Source: Rhizobium indicum
Lineage (GTDB): Bacteria; Pseudomonadota; Alphaproteobacteria; Rhizobiales; Rhizobiaceae
Direction of reading: 5' to 3'
DNA length: 64,000 bases
Assembly (NCBI RefSeq): GCF_005862305.2
Contig: NZ_CP054023.1
Span: 1-64,000 of the forward strand
Part shown: piece by piece, positions 8,594 through 18,005 of the stretch
How the letters are laid out: every line of letters begins with the position of its first letter
Position numbering within the stretch: the stretch's first letter is position 1
Notes under the pieces: model-generated
Seen by the model: only the letters and a program-made list of their open reading frames with translations
What the model was told of the DNA's origin: nothing
The model's database searches: none
Made by a program: the position numbers and the translations under genes

Positions 8594-9634
8594 TCAGCCG
8601 CGGAACAGTTTCCAGCGGGTCGGCTTGAAGGCTACCCGGTTGCGGTCGAGCCTGTCGGCCTCGCTCGGCGGCAATTCGATCTCGATATGCGGGCGATCGT
8701 TGCCGATATCCAATTCGATATGGCGGGTGCCGGCGACGCGGCGGCTGGAGACCGGCTGGCCGGCGATACAGTTTTCAGCTGATTCGCAGAGCCTGACGTC
8801 ATGCGGGCGGAAATAGAGCTGCGCCGTGCCATCCGGCTCGCCTTCGGCATTAAGGCCGAGCGAGCGGCCTTCGAAGCGAATGTCGCCGTCTGATATCTCG
8901 ACCTGCAGGCAGTTCGATTGGCCGATGAAGCCGAAGACGAAGGGAGAATTCGGATTGTCGTAAACCTGGTCCGGCGTGCCCACTTGTTCGATCGCGCCCT
9001 GGCTCATGACGACGACGCGGTCGGCAAGCTCCAGCGCCTCATCCTGGTCGTGGGTGACGAAGACTGTGGTATGTCCGGTGCGATCGTGGATATCGCGCAG
9101 CCATTTGCGCAGGTCCTTGCGCACCTGGGCGTCGAGCGCGCCGAAGGGTTCGTCGAGCAGCAGCACGTTCGGCTCGACGGCCATGGCGCGGGCGAGCGCC
9201 ACACGCTGGCGCTGGCCGCCGGAAAGCTGGGCTGGGTAGCGTTTTTCGAGACCGGAAAGTTGGACGAGGTCGAGCAGTTCCAGCGCCCGCCTGCGGATAT
9301 CGGCCTTCGGCGGTCGCCGCGCACTGTTTCTGACCTTCAGGCCAAAGGAGACATTTTCGAGCACCGTCATGTAGCGGAAAAGAGCATAGTGCTGGAAGAC
9401 GAAGCCGATGTTGCGCTGCTGCACTGATTTCTTCGAGGCATCTTCGTCGCCGAAGAAGATCAGCCCCTCCGTCGGGCTTTCGAGGCCGGCGATCAGCCGC
9501 AGCAATGTCGTCTTGCCGGAACCCGAAGGGCCGAGCAGTGCGATCAGCTCGCCGGAGCGGATGTCCAGCGAGACATCGTGCAGCGCCGGAAAACGATCGA
9601 ATTCCTTGCGAATGTTTTGAACGCGTACTTCCAT
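8594..9634 (-). CDS. cysA: Sulfate/thiosulfate ABC transporter ATP-binding protein CysA
   Basis: ATPase that powers sulfate import, 346 aa. Walker A GPSGSGKTT (about residues 35-43), Q-loop FVFQHYALFRYMTV, signature LSGGQRQR (about 137), Walker B LLLDEPFGALD and H-loop VTHDQDEALE are all intact. A C-terminal TOBE-like extension (about 240-346) is typical of CysA. It is the last gene of the sbp-cysT-cysW-cysA unit on the minus strand, 10 nt after cysW. Confidence 0.93.
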   Translation of the reverse strand: MEVRVQNIRKEFDRFPALHDVSLDIRSGELIALLGPSGSGKTTLLRLIAGLESPTEGLIFFGDEDASKKSVQQRNIGFVFQHYALFRYMTVLENVSFGLKVRNSARRPPKADIRRRALELLDLVQLSGLEKRYPAQLSGGQRQRVALARAMAVEPNVLLLDEPFGALDAQVRKDLRKWLRDIHDRTGHTTVFVTHDQDEALELADRVVVMSQGAIEQVGTPDQVYDNPNSPFVFGFIGQSNCLQVEISDGDIRFEGRSLGLNAEGEPDGTAQLYFRPHDVRLCESAENCIAGQPVSSRRVAGTRHIELDIGNDRPHIEIELPPSEADRLDRNRVAFKPTRWKLFRG

Positions 9635-9644
9635 TCCAAATCCT

Positions 9645-10517
9645 TCAGTGCCGCCGGCTGGCGGCGATTTCGGCGCTATAGCGCATTTCCAGCAGCGTCT
9701 TCAAAACAAGAGTTACGAGCGCGAGCAAGGCCAAAAGCGTGGCGACCGCAAAAGCGCCGGTGAAATTATACTCGTTATAGAGAATTTCCACCTGCAGCGG
9801 CATGGTGTTCGTCTGGCCGCGGATGTGGCCTGATACCACCGAGACGGCGCCGAATTCGCCCATGGCGCGGGCGTTGCAGAGAAGCACGCCGTAGAGCAGG
9901 CCCCATTTGATATTCGGCAGCGTCACGTGCCAGAAGGTCTGCCAGCCGCTGGCGCCGAGCGAAAGGGCTGCCTCCTCGTCAGCCGTTCCCTGTTCCTGCA
10001 TCAGCGGGATCAGCTCGCGGGCGACGAAGGGGAAGGTGACGAACATGGTGGCGAGGATCAACCCCGGCACGGCAAACAGGATCTTGATGTCGTGAGCGCT
10101 GAACCACTGGCCGAGCCAGGTATTGGCACCGAACAGCAGAACGAAGACCAGGCCCGATATGACGGGCGAGACCGAGAACGGCAAGTCGATCAGCGTCGTT
10201 AGGAAAGCCTTGCCCTTGAACTCGAACTTGGCGATCGCCCAGGCAGCCGCGACCCCGAAGACGAGGTTGAGAGGCACGCTGACTCCGGCAACGATCAGTG
10301 TCAGGCGGATCGCCGAGAAGGTCTCGGCGTCTGCGAGCGCCTGGAAGAACGGGCCGGCCCCCTTGCGGAAAGCCTCGACGAAGACGGCTGCGAGCGGCAG
10401 AAGCAGGATCAGCAACAGGAAGACGAGCGAGAGGATAATCAGGCTGAAGCGCGCGATCCTGTTTTCGGTGGTCACCGAACGCAGCTTTGTTGGTTGAGCG
10501 GTCGCATCAAGCGCCAT
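9645..10517 (-). CDS. cysW: Sulfate ABC transporter permease CysW
   Basis: Inner-membrane subunit of the sulfate importer, 290 aa with six hydrophobic helices. The EAA loop reads [20 protein letters not shown] (about residues 184-203), followed by the CysW-typical [19 protein letters not shown]. It overlaps the end of cysT by 11 nt, which implies coupled translation. It pairs with CysT to form the channel. Confidence 0.93.
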   Translation of the reverse strand: MALDATAQPTKLRSVTTENRIARFSLIILSLVFLLLILLLPLAAVFVEAFRKGAGPFFQALADAETFSAIRLTLIVAGVSVPLNLVFGVAAAWAIAKFEFKGKAFLTTLIDLPFSVSPVISGLVFVLLFGANTWLGQWFSAHDIKILFAVPGLILATMFVTFPFVARELIPLMQEQGTADEEAALSLGASGWQTFWHVTLPNIKWGLLYGVLLCNARAMGEFGAVSVVSGHIRGQTNTMPLQVEILYNEYNFTGAFAVATLLALLALVTLVLKTLLEMRYSAEIAASRRH

Positions 10518-11364
10518 AGCCGTACCTCCGTCTGCTCCAGCTCTGGATGAGATTGATGACCAGCAGCATGCCGAACGAGATGATCAGCATGATCGCCGCA
10601 ATGCCGGTCGCTGCCGCATAATTATACTCTTCGAGTTTGATGATGATCAGCAGCGGCGCGATCTCCGATTTGAACGGCAGGTTGCCGGCGATGAAGATGA
10701 CCGAGCCGTATTCGCCGACGCCGCGGGCAAAGGCGAGCGCGAAGCCGGTGAGCACGGCAGGCGCCAGCCCCGGCAGCAACACGCGGAAAATCGTCTGGAA
10801 GCGGTTGGCGCCGAGCGTTGCCGCGGCCTCCTCCACTTCCTTGTCGATCTCCTCCATGACCGGCTGCACGGTGCGCACCACGAAGGGCAGGCCAACGAAG
10901 ATCAGCGCCACGACGATGCCGGCAGGCGTGAAGGCGATCTTGATGCCGAGCGGCGTCAGGAACTGGCCGATCCAGCCGTTCGGCGCATAGAGCGTCGTCA
11001 GTGCGATGCCGGCAACGGCGGTCGGCAGCGCGAAAGGCAGGTCGACCATGGCATCGATGATGCGCTTGCCGGGGAAGCGGTAACGCACCAGGACCCAGGC
11101 GAGAATGATACCGAAGACGGCATTGACGATCGCGGCGATGAAGGCGCTGCCGAAGCTGATGCGCAGCGCGTTCAGCGTGCGCGGATCGAGCGCGATCGAC
11201 CAGAATTTCTCCCAGCCGAGTGCGCTCGACCGGACGGCAAGGCCCGAGAGCGGGATGAGAATCAGAAGGGTGAGCCAGGTCAAGGTAAAGCCGAGCGCCA
11301 TTCCGAAACCCGGAATGACGCTCGGCCGTTTGAACCGCCACCGCGTGGGGCTATATGCTTTCAT
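10507..11364 (-). CDS. cysT: Sulfate ABC transporter permease CysT (CysU)
   Basis: First permease of the sulfate importer, 285 aa, six hydrophobic helices. The EAA loop is [20 protein letters not shown] (about residues 173-192) and is followed by the family-typical [19 protein letters not shown]. It starts 8 nt after the binding-protein stop and overlaps cysW by 11 nt. Confidence 0.93.
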   Translation of the reverse strand: MKAYSPTRWRFKRPSVIPGFGMALGFTLTWLTLLILIPLSGLAVRSSALGWEKFWSIALDPRTLNALRISFGSAFIAAIVNAVFGIILAWVLVRYRFPGKRIIDAMVDLPFALPTAVAGIALTTLYAPNGWIGQFLTPLGIKIAFTPAGIVVALIFVGLPFVVRTVQPVMEEIDKEVEEAAATLGANRFQTIFRVLLPGLAPAVLTGFALAFARGVGEYGSVIFIAGNLPFKSEIAPLLIIIKLEEYNYAAATGIAAIMLIISFGMLLVINLIQSWSRRRYGYGA

Positions 11365-11372
11365 GAAGTCTA

Positions 11373-12398
11373 TTATTGGGCCGGCTTGTAGATTTGGTCA
11401 AATACGCCGCCGTCGCCGAAGAATTTCGGCTGTGCGTCCTTCCAGCCGCCGAAGTCGTCGATGGTCGCGAGCGTCAGCTTCGGGAAGCGGGCGATGTCAG
11501 CCGGATCGGCGGCTTCCGGCTTGGTCGGCCGATAGTAGTGCTTGGCAGCAATCTTCTGGCCTTCGTCCGAATAGAGGTAGTTGAGATAGGCTTCGGCAAC
11601 CTTGCGCGTACCCTTCTTGTCGACATTGCCGTCGACGATAGCAACCGGCGGGTCGGCGCGGATGGAGAAGGCCGGCGTCACGATCTCGAACTGGTCGGGA
11701 CCGAGTTCTTCGAGCGAAAGATAGGCTTCGTTTTCCCAGGCGAGTAGCACGTCGCCGAGGCCGCGCTGGACGAAGGTGGTCGTGGCGCCGCGAGCACCGG
11801 TGTCGAGAACCGGAACATGCTGCAGCAGTTTCGCAACGTATTCCTGCGCCTTGGCTTCATCGCCGCCATTCGCCTGCTTGGCCCATGCCCAGGCGGCCAG
11901 GAAGTTCCAGCGGGCGCCGCCCGATGTCTTCGGGTTCGGGGTGATGACCTGCACGTCGTCCTTGACCAGGTCGCCCCAATCCTTGATGCCCTTCGGGTTG
12001 CCCTTGCGGACGAGGAAGACGATCGTCGACGTATAGGGCGTCGAATTGTTGGGGAACTTGGTCTTCCAGTCGGCCGGGATCTTGCCGGTCGCCTTGGCGA
12101 TGGCGTCGATATCGCCTTCGAGGGCAAGTGTCACGACATCGGCGTCGAGGCCGTCGATGACCGAGCGGGCCTGGGCGCCGGAACCGCCATGCGAAGCCTG
12201 GATCGTCACGGTTTCACCGTTGTCCTTCTGCCACTTGGCGGCAAAGGCGGCATTGAAATCCTTATACAATTCGCGGGTCGGATCGTAGGAAACGTTAAGA
12301 AGCGTCTGATCTGCGAATGCCGGAGCAATGCTTCCGATCGCGAAGCTGCCTGCCATGACCGCCGCCGCGAGGAGCCGGGTGAGCCGTTGTGTCTGCAT
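11373..12398 (-). CDS. sbp: Periplasmic sulfate-binding protein
   Basis: Sulfate-binding protein, 341 aa. Start chosen at 12398 because it gives a proper signal peptide (cleavage APAFA-D near residue 29) and has AGGAGGG a few bases upstream; the open frame runs further upstream to 12755, but that part is not protein-like. Family marks are [12 protein letters not shown] at the mature N-terminus, [13 protein letters not shown] and [11 protein letters not shown], which form the buried sulfate site. First gene of the operon with cysT, cysW and cysA, transcribed away from the porin gene. Confidence 0.92.
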   Translation of the reverse strand: MQTQRLTRLLAAAVMAGSFAIGSIAPAFADQTLLNVSYDPTRELYKDFNAAFAAKWQKDNGETVTIQASHGGSGAQARSVIDGLDADVVTLALEGDIDAIAKATGKIPADWKTKFPNNSTPYTSTIVFLVRKGNPKGIKDWGDLVKDDVQVITPNPKTSGGARWNFLAAWAWAKQANGGDEAKAQEYVAKLLQHVPVLDTGARGATTTFVQRGLGDVLLAWENEAYLSLEELGPDQFEIVTPAFSIRADPPVAIVDGNVDKKGTRKVAEAYLNYLYSDEGQKIAAKHYYRPTKPEAADPADIARFPKLTLATIDDFGGWKDAQPKFFGDGGVFDQIYKPAQ

Positions 12399-12760
12399 GG
12401 GGAACCCTCCTGTTTTCTGTCTTAACTCTATCAACTCGGTCGTATAATGAAACAAAGGTTCTTCCGGTTCCGGCATGGCTGTTAGAATGCCATTCCATTT
12501 AAGGGGCAATTTGGAAATGGACGTGCCGAAGTTGGCCGCGGCCAATTGGGCGCCGGGCGCTGCCTGCCACGAACCCGTGTTTTTTCGGCCACAGTTCCTC
12601 CACGAAAACGACATGGTGATGCAGATTTTTGCCAAGATTTTGCCGCGATGACACTTGCGGATTCCTATATGGCTCCCGTGCGGTCGTATTCGCCGACTGC
12701 TACGCGGGGGCAACCCTTGAAGTGCGCCTCGCATTCCAAACCTGTTAAGGGCCATTTAAA
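12399..12760. promoter_or_regulatory. Divergent intergenic region, sbp (minus) and porin (plus)
   Basis: About 360 nt with no credible gene. It must hold the promoter of the sulfate operon (minus) and of the porin (plus). I could not assign convincing -35/-10 boxes or a CysB-type site by eye. Confidence 0.5.
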
Positions 12761-13777
12761 ATGAATATCAGAACTATCCTTTTTGCCTCCGTTGCCGCCC
12801 TTGCCGCGGCCTCCGGAGCCCGCGCAGCCGACGCCATCGTGGCGGCGGAACCCGAGCCCGTGGAATATGTTCGCGTTTGCGACGCCTACGGTACCGGCTA
12901 TTTTTATATTCCGGGGACGGAAACATGCCTTTCGATCGGCGGTTACATCCGTACCGAAGTGCGCTTCGGTGAGCAGATCTCCGGCGATTCCGACGTAAAC
13001 TTCTGGACTCGCGGTCAGGTCACCTTCCAGACTAAGAACGACACCGAGTACGGTACGCTCACCGGCGTCATCACGCTGCGTTACAATGTCGACAATGCCT
13101 CCGATCAGGAAGCTTTGCTCGATGAAGGCTATCTCGACATTGCCGGTTTCCGCGCCGGTAAACTGTACAGCTGGTGGGATGACGACATGAGCGGCGAGAC
13201 CGATACGCTCGCCAGCAACGAGACGACCCACAACTCGATCCGTTATCAGTACGAGAACGGCGCTTTCGCGGCCGGCATTTCGGTCGACGAACTCGAAGAA
13301 GACTACGCCACCAAGCCGGGCGAAGGCCCGAACAACTTCGGTGTCGCAGGCCAGGTCTCCTACAAGGCCGGCGCCATCAGCGCTTACCTGCTTGCCGGCT
13401 ATGACACCGACACCAGCGAAGTCGCTGTCCGCGGTATCGTCTATGCCGACATCGGCCCGGGCACGCTCGGCATTGCCGGCGTATGGGCAAGCGGTGCCAA
13501 CTACTACTACGAAGAGTCCGAATGGACGATCGCAGCAGAATATGCCTTGAAGGTCAACGACAAGTGGTCGGTCACCCCGGGCTTCCAGTACTTCGAGAAC
13601 ATCGCTCTCGAGGCTGACGGCAACGGCTTCACCGGCGGCAGCGCCTACACGACCGGTGTCACCATCGACTACCAGATCGTCGAAGACCTGCGTTCGAAGC
13701 TCAGCGTGCAATATCACGATGAGGACGAAGGCGACGACGAAGTGTTCGGCTTCCTGCGCTTCCAGCGCGATTTCTAA
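12761..13777 (+). CDS. Outer-membrane porin, alphaproteobacterial Porin_2 (RopA/Omp2b-like)
   Basis: A 338-aa outer-membrane beta-barrel that forms a general diffusion pore. Signal peptide with cleavage after ARA (about residue 22). The mature start is followed by VRVCDAYGTGYFYIPGTETC, with the conserved pair of cysteines, and GGYIRTEVRFGEQ, both typical of Rhizobiales porins. Strands alternate throughout and the chain ends in Phe, the outer-membrane assembly signal. It is monocistronic, followed by a repeat and a strong terminator. The TAA stop is the first triplet of the downstream repeat. Confidence 0.92.
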   Translation: MNIRTILFASVAALAAASGARAADAIVAAEPEPVEYVRVCDAYGTGYFYIPGTETCLSIGGYIRTEVRFGEQISGDSDVNFWTRGQVTFQTKNDTEYGTLTGVITLRYNVDNASDQEALLDEGYLDIAGFRAGKLYSWWDDDMSGETDTLASNETTHNSIRYQYENGAFAAGISVDELEEDYATKPGEGPNNFGVAGQVSYKAGAISAYLLAGYDTDTSEVAVRGIVYADIGPGTLGIAGVWASGANYYYEESEWTIAAEYALKVNDKWSVTPGFQYFENIALEADGNGFTGGSAYTTGVTIDYQIVEDLRSKLSVQYHDEDEGDDEVFGFLRFQRDF

Positions 13778-13870
13778 AGCAATTCCAGGAAAAGTGCGAA
13801 ACGGTTTTCCGTCAGGACTTGCGTAAAATCCAAGGATTAGAGCGGTTCAGCGTTAAGCTGAACCGCTCTA
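13775..13870. repeat. Intergenic repeat family A, full copy with terminal hairpin
   Basis: It starts TAAAGCAATTCC at the porin stop codon, continues with GTGCGAAACGGTTTTCCGTC, and ends in a perfect 14-bp hairpin TAGAGCGGTTCAGC (13838-13851) pairing with 13857-13870 across a GTTAA loop. Related copies lie at 47315-47383, 51919-52022 and, degenerate, 7448-7500. Confidence 0.85.
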
Positions 13871-13894
13871 ACTTAGTCTGATTGCAGACGAGCG

Positions 13895-13922
13895 GGCGCG
13901 GCCTTCGGGCCGCGCCTTTTTT
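13895..13922 (+). terminator. Porin gene intrinsic terminator
   Basis: A 9-bp stem GGCGCGGCC (13895-13903) pairing with 13908-13916, a stable TTCG tetraloop and six T residues (13917-13922). It lies 118 nt past the porin stop, beyond the repeat, and stops transcription before the convergent kdp/ptsN unit. Confidence 0.88.
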
Positions 13923-13967
13923 ATGATGCCGAAACGTGTGAGCGGTTTTCAGGCGACATCATGCTCC
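13923..13967. repeat. Intergenic repeat family B (CATGATG palindrome)
   Basis: An ATGATGCCGAAACGTG...CATCATGCTC palindrome. It is one of four copies in the window of a roughly 48-nt unit with consensus GAGCATGATGCCGAAAAGTG, then GCGGTTTTCGGACGACAT, then CATGCTC. Others are at 24267-24314, 28608-28655 and 58646-58693. Confidence 0.8.
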
Positions 13968-13984
13968 CGCTATTCAATTTGGAC

Positions 13985-14440
13985 TCACACCCGTGAATCG
14001 GCGATGAAATCGGAATAGAATTCGTCGACCGTTCTTGCCTTGCGCATGGCGACAAGCGTGCCGTCCGACTGCAGCCGCCTGGCGATTGCGGAAAGCACGT
14101 TCAGATATTCGCCGCGATTGTTTTCCCCGAAGAGCAGCACGAAGGCGATGTCGGTCGGGATATCGTCGATCGCCTCGAAATCCAGCGGCTGGGCGAAGCG
14201 GAGGAGCAGGCCGCGCGGGCTGGTCATGCCGTCGATCGCCGCATGCGGGATGGCGATGCCGTTGCCGATCCCCGTCGAGCCGAGCTTCTCACGCGCTTCC
14301 AGCGCCTTCAGGATGGTCTGGCCGTCGACCGAGAAAGCCTTGGCGGCCTTGTCGGCGATGGTCTGCAGCGCGCGCCATTTGGTCTGCACCGACACGCCGA
14401 TGAAGGTGTGTTCCGGGCGGATGATGTTGGGAAGGTTCAT
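13985..14440 (-). CDS. ptsN: PTS EIIA-Ntr (PtsN-like) regulatory protein
   Basis: A 151-aa single-domain PTS_EIIA_2 protein. The phosphorylatable histidine is H66 in GIAIPHA, with the flanking GSTGIGNG motif of EIIA-Ntr. Such proteins take phosphate from NPr and regulate potassium uptake and other processes by protein contact rather than by sugar transport. It is encoded 57 nt downstream of kdpE on the same strand, so it is probably the last gene of the kdp operon. Work in other bacteria, including rhizobia, links EIIA-Ntr to KdpD and Kdp expression. It may be a second ptsN copy, since the housekeeping one usually sits next to rpoN. Confidence 0.87.
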   Translation of the reverse strand: MNLPNIIRPEHTFIGVSVQTKWRALQTIADKAAKAFSVDGQTILKALEAREKLGSTGIGNGIAIPHAAIDGMTSPRGLLLRFAQPLDFEAIDDIPTDIAFVLLFGENNRGEYLNVLSAIARRLQSDGTLVAMRKARTVDEFYSDFIADSRV

Positions 14441-14497
14441 GTCATTCTCGATGCTGTTCGGGCTCGATACTGTTCGGGCAGCAGGAGGGAAGGGACG

Positions 14498-15190
14498 TCA
14501 GTCCGGTTCCCTGAGCCGGTAGCCGACGCCGGTCTCCGTGGTGATATAGTGCGGCTGGTCCGGAATCTGCTCGATTTTTTGCCGCAGCTGCCGGACATAA
14601 ACGCGCAGATACTGCACATCAGCCGCCGGCCCCCATATCTGCTGTAGAAGAAACTGGTGTGTCAGCACCTTGCCGGCATGCTGGGCGAGCACGCGCAGGA
14701 TGTCGTATTCCTTCGGCGACAGCTTTATTTCCGTGCCGTCGACCTTGACGATGCGCTTGACGAGATCGATCGACAGCCCGCCGGTCTGGAAGATCGCCTT
14801 TTCCCCCTGCTGCTGCAGGCGGTGGCGCAACGCCACGCGGATGCGGGCGCCGAGCTCGTTGATGCCGAAAGGCTTGGTGACGTAATCGTCGGCGCCGCTT
14901 TCCAGCGCCTTGACGATACCGGCCTCGTCGGTGCGGCTGGAGAGAATGACGACCGGCATAGAAAGCCCTTCGTCGCGCCACTCCTGCAGCAGGTCGTGGC
15001 CTGATTTGTCGGGCAGGCCGAGGTCGAGCACGATGAGGTCGGGCATGACGTCGGCGACCGACTGACGGGCAGCACTGGCGTTCGGCGCTTCCTGCACCTC
15101 GTAGCCCTGCGCGGTCAGGCCGACGCGGAGCAGCTTGCGGATCGGAGGCTCGTCGTCGACGACAAGGATTTTGACGGCTGAACCGGTCAT
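14498..15190 (-). CDS. kdpE: KdpE, OmpR-family response regulator
   Basis: DNA-binding response regulator, 230 aa. The receiver domain (about residues 6-118) has acidic pair D12/D13, phospho-acceptor D56 in LIVLDLGLPD and the conserved Lys in YVTKPF. A C-terminal winged helix (about 130-228) contains KLSPKEYDILRVLAQHAGKV and the recognition region LRVYVRQLRQKIE. It activates kdp transcription when phosphorylated by KdpD. Its start overlaps the kdpD stop by 4 nt (ATGA). Confidence 0.94.
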   Translation of the reverse strand: MTGSAVKILVVDDEPPIRKLLRVGLTAQGYEVQEAPNASAARQSVADVMPDLIVLDLGLPDKSGHDLLQEWRDEGLSMPVVILSSRTDEAGIVKALESGADDYVTKPFGINELGARIRVALRHRLQQQGEKAIFQTGGLSIDLVKRIVKVDGTEIKLSPKEYDILRVLAQHAGKVLTHQFLLQQIWGPAADVQYLRVYVRQLRQKIEQIPDQPHYITTETGVGYRLREPD

Positions 15191-17895
15191 CTGAGTTCAT
15201 CCAGTTTCGGAATGTCGGTGGGTTTCGGCAGGCGGATGGTGAAGACGGCGCCGGGACGGCCCGTCCGGTTGCCGGCGGTAATCGTGCCGCCCATCGCCTC
15301 GATGAAGCCGCGGCAGATGGAAAGGCCAAGCCCCGTGCCGGCGCGCACCTGATCGCCCTTGCGCACGCGGTAGAAGGTGTCGAAGACGCGGGTGAGATCG
15401 GCCGGCGGAATGCCCGGGCCTTCGTCCGAAATCTGCACGACGACGCTGTCGGCATCGGCCCAGCCCCCGATTTGGATCACCGATCCCTCGGGCGCGTATT
15501 TCGCGGCATTGTCCAGCAGGTTGAAGATCACCTGCTCGAAGAGAACAGGATCGACGCGCACCATCGGCAGGTCGGCGGGAATGCTCATCTCTGTCTTGTG
15601 GCCGTCGAGGATCTTTGCGGCCCGGCGCAGCGCGCTGCCGACGATGTCGCCGGCATAGTGCAGCGCATGGTTCGGCTCCATCGCGCCGGATTCGATCTTG
15701 GTCATGTCGAGCAGGTTGGCGATGAAGCGGTTGAGGCGTTCGGATTCGTCGACGACGGTCGACAGCAGGTCGCTGCGATCCTCCTCCGGCATCGAGGCGA
15801 AATAATCGCGTAGCGTGCCGGCGGCGCCGAGGATGGCGGCAAGCGGGGTCTTCAGGTCGTGCGAAATCGATGTCAGCAGGGCCGAGCGCAACCGGTCCGC
15901 TTCGGCCGCAAGTCTTGCCCGGTCGACATCGGCGACCAGCTGGATGCGTTCGATGGCAAGGGCCGCCTGGTCGGCGAGCGCATCGAGCAGCCGCTGTTGC
16001 TCCGGCGTCAGCAGCGGTCCGTCGCGCCGGTCGCTGTCGAGGCCGATGACGCCGACGGCAGTGCGCCCGGTTCTCAGCGGCACATAGAGGCGTTTGGCGC
16101 CGGGCAGGGTATCGGCTCCGCGGCCGGCGGCGTGATTGTGCTCCCAGGCCCAGCGGGCGGCGGCGATATCGGCATCGTCGAGCGTATCATCAGGCGGATA
16201 ACCGGCCTTGACGGCGATGCTGCCCTCTTCCGGCAGCAGCAGCACGACGCGGACCTTCAGCATCGAGGCGAGCTGGAAGGCGGTCGCCCAAAGCACGTCG
16301 TCGAGCGTGCCGGTACCGGCGAGCTTTTTCGAGAAGAGATAGAGATCTTCCGTCGTCCGCGCCCGCTGGCGGGCGGCGGCGGCCTGGCGCTGCACGGTCG
16401 CGGTCAGGTTGCTGGCGATGATGGCCACGCCCAGGAAAAAGAAGAGCGCGAGCACGCTTTCCGGATCGCTGATCGTCAGCGTGTAGCGCGGCGGCAGGAA
16501 GAAGAAGTTGAAGGACAGCGCGCTGAGGATGCAGCTGTAAAGGGCCGGCCGCAGGCCGTGGAGGACGGCGGAGGTCAGTACCGCCATCAGGAAGACGAGG
16601 GCGAGGTTGCGCACGTCGAGCACCTGATCGAGAACGACGCCGACGCCGAGCGCGATGGCGACATAACCGGTCGCCAGAAGATAGGCCCTGAAATCCAGTG
16701 GCGGCGCGGTGGCAGCCGCCCGGACGCCGCGTGCGGTGGTGCCGTCCTTCTCGCTGCCTGAAATGACATGGACGCTGATCTCGCCGGTCTTGCGGATCAG
16801 CTCGTCGGTGATCGAGCGGCTCCACCAGTCGCGCCATGTCGGCTTCTTCGGAGCGCCGATGACGATATGGGTGACGTTGTTGGCGGTGGCGTGCCGGACG
16901 AGCTCTTCGGCGACTTCGCGGCCGGGAAGGGTGATCGCCTCGCCGCCGAGCTGCTCGGCAAGGCGCAGCGTCGCGGCGACGATATCACGCTCGGCTTCCG
17001 ACAGATTGATCGAGCGGTTGGTCTCTATATAGACCGCAGCCCAGGGCGCGCGCAGCCGCGAGGCCATGCGGGCGGCATAACGCACCAGCGAGGCGGAGCG
17101 CGGATGGTGATCGACCGAGACGAGAACGCGTTCGCCCGCCGCCCAGGGGCCTGATATGGCATGAGCCTGCATATGCGTGAGCAACTGGTCGTCGACGCGC
17201 TGGGCGGTCTTGCGCAGCGCAAGTTCTCTGAGCGCCGTCAGGTTGCCCGGCGTGAAGTAGTTGGTCAGCGCCCGCTCGGCGGTGCGCGGCATGTAGACCT
17301 TGCCGTCATGCAAGCGCTTGATCAGATCATCCGGCGTCAGGTCGATGATCTCGACGTCGTCGGCAAGGTCGATGATCGAGTCCGGCACCGTCTCGCGCAC
17401 GCGGATGCGGGTGATCTGCGAGACGACATCGTTGAGGCTTTCGACATGCTGGATGTTCAGCGTCGTATAGACGTCGATGCCGCGATCGAGCAATTCTCTC
17501 ACGTCGAGATAGCGCTTCGGATGGCGGCTGCCCTCGGCATTGGTATGGGCGAGTTCGTCGACCAGCACGAGATCAGGCCGACGGGCGAGGATGCCGTCGA
17601 GGTCCATTTCCTCGAGCGCCCGGCCCTTGTAGCTGATTTCGACGCGAGGGATGATCTCGAAGCCGGCGATAAGCGCCTCGGTCTCCTTGCGGCCGTGGGT
17701 CTCGACGACGCCAATGACGACATCGAGACCGTCGGCGATCTTGGCACGACCGGAGACGAGCATCTCGTAGGTCTTACCGACGCCGGGGGCGGCACCCAGA
17801 AAGATCTTCAGACGGCCGCGCGTCTCAGCCCGGGCTTTTTCGAGAAGCGCATCGGGCGAGGGCCTGCCGGCCTGGTCGCGATTGTCGTCTGGCAT
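15187..17895 (-). CDS. kdpD: KdpD, potassium/turgor sensor histidine kinase
   Basis: A 902-aa membrane sensor kinase, full length for the family. Domain order: N-terminal KdpD domain with Walker A GAAPGVGKT (34-42) and DELAHTNAEGSRHPKRYLDV; a universal-stress-type domain (about 250-375); four closely spaced membrane helices (about 405-495); a GAF-like region; HisKA with H679 in SISHDLKTPLAAI; and HATPase with the N box (NLLDNAAKYAP) and G boxes (DEGPGIP, GTGLGLSI). It senses low potassium and phosphorylates KdpE. Located 110 nt after kdpC, with a hairpin in the gap, and overlapping kdpE. Confidence 0.95.
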   Translation of the reverse strand: MPDDNRDQAGRPSPDALLEKARAETRGRLKIFLGAAPGVGKTYEMLVSGRAKIADGLDVVIGVVETHGRKETEALIAGFEIIPRVEISYKGRALEEMDLDGILARRPDLVLVDELAHTNAEGSRHPKRYLDVRELLDRGIDVYTTLNIQHVESLNDVVSQITRIRVRETVPDSIIDLADDVEIIDLTPDDLIKRLHDGKVYMPRTAERALTNYFTPGNLTALRELALRKTAQRVDDQLLTHMQAHAISGPWAAGERVLVSVDHHPRSASLVRYAARMASRLRAPWAAVYIETNRSINLSEAERDIVAATLRLAEQLGGEAITLPGREVAEELVRHATANNVTHIVIGAPKKPTWRDWWSRSITDELIRKTGEISVHVISGSEKDGTTARGVRAAATAPPLDFRAYLLATGYVAIALGVGVVLDQVLDVRNLALVFLMAVLTSAVLHGLRPALYSCILSALSFNFFFLPPRYTLTISDPESVLALFFFLGVAIIASNLTATVQRQAAAARQRARTTEDLYLFSKKLAGTGTLDDVLWATAFQLASMLKVRVVLLLPEEGSIAVKAGYPPDDTLDDADIAAARWAWEHNHAAGRGADTLPGAKRLYVPLRTGRTAVGVIGLDSDRRDGPLLTPEQQRLLDALADQAALAIERIQLVADVDRARLAAEADRLRSALLTSISHDLKTPLAAILGAAGTLRDYFASMPEEDRSDLLSTVVDESERLNRFIANLLDMTKIESGAMEPNHALHYAGDIVGSALRRAAKILDGHKTEMSIPADLPMVRVDPVLFEQVIFNLLDNAAKYAPEGSVIQIGGWADADSVVVQISDEGPGIPPADLTRVFDTFYRVRKGDQVRAGTGLGLSICRGFIEAMGGTITAGNRTGRPGAVFTIRLPKPTDIPKLDELR

Positions 17896-17944
17896 GCGTA
17901 TGTCTTTCTGCAGATGGCTGCCGAGGACGGGCTACATCTCCCTA

Positions 17945-17979
17945 TCCCTCATCCCTGTGACCAGCGCAGGGATGAGGGA
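17945..17979. repeat. Palindromic element in the kdpC-kdpD gap
   Basis: A perfect 13-bp inverted repeat: TCCCTCATCCCTG (17945-17957) pairs with CAGGGATGAGGGA (17967-17979) around a 9-nt loop. There is no T-run. It resembles widespread rhizobial mosaic or palindromic elements and a second, similar hairpin in the kdpA-kdpB gap. It may modulate mRNA processing between pump and sensor genes. Confidence 0.75.
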
Positions 17980-18005
17980 AGAAAGGGGCGCCCAGCCTGC
18001 CAGGG

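Noticed and set aside
12399..12755. N-terminal extension of the sulfate-binding protein to 460 codons
   Set aside because: The extension has no signal peptide or family similarity, while the 12398 start has a strong ribosome site and a clean signal peptide.
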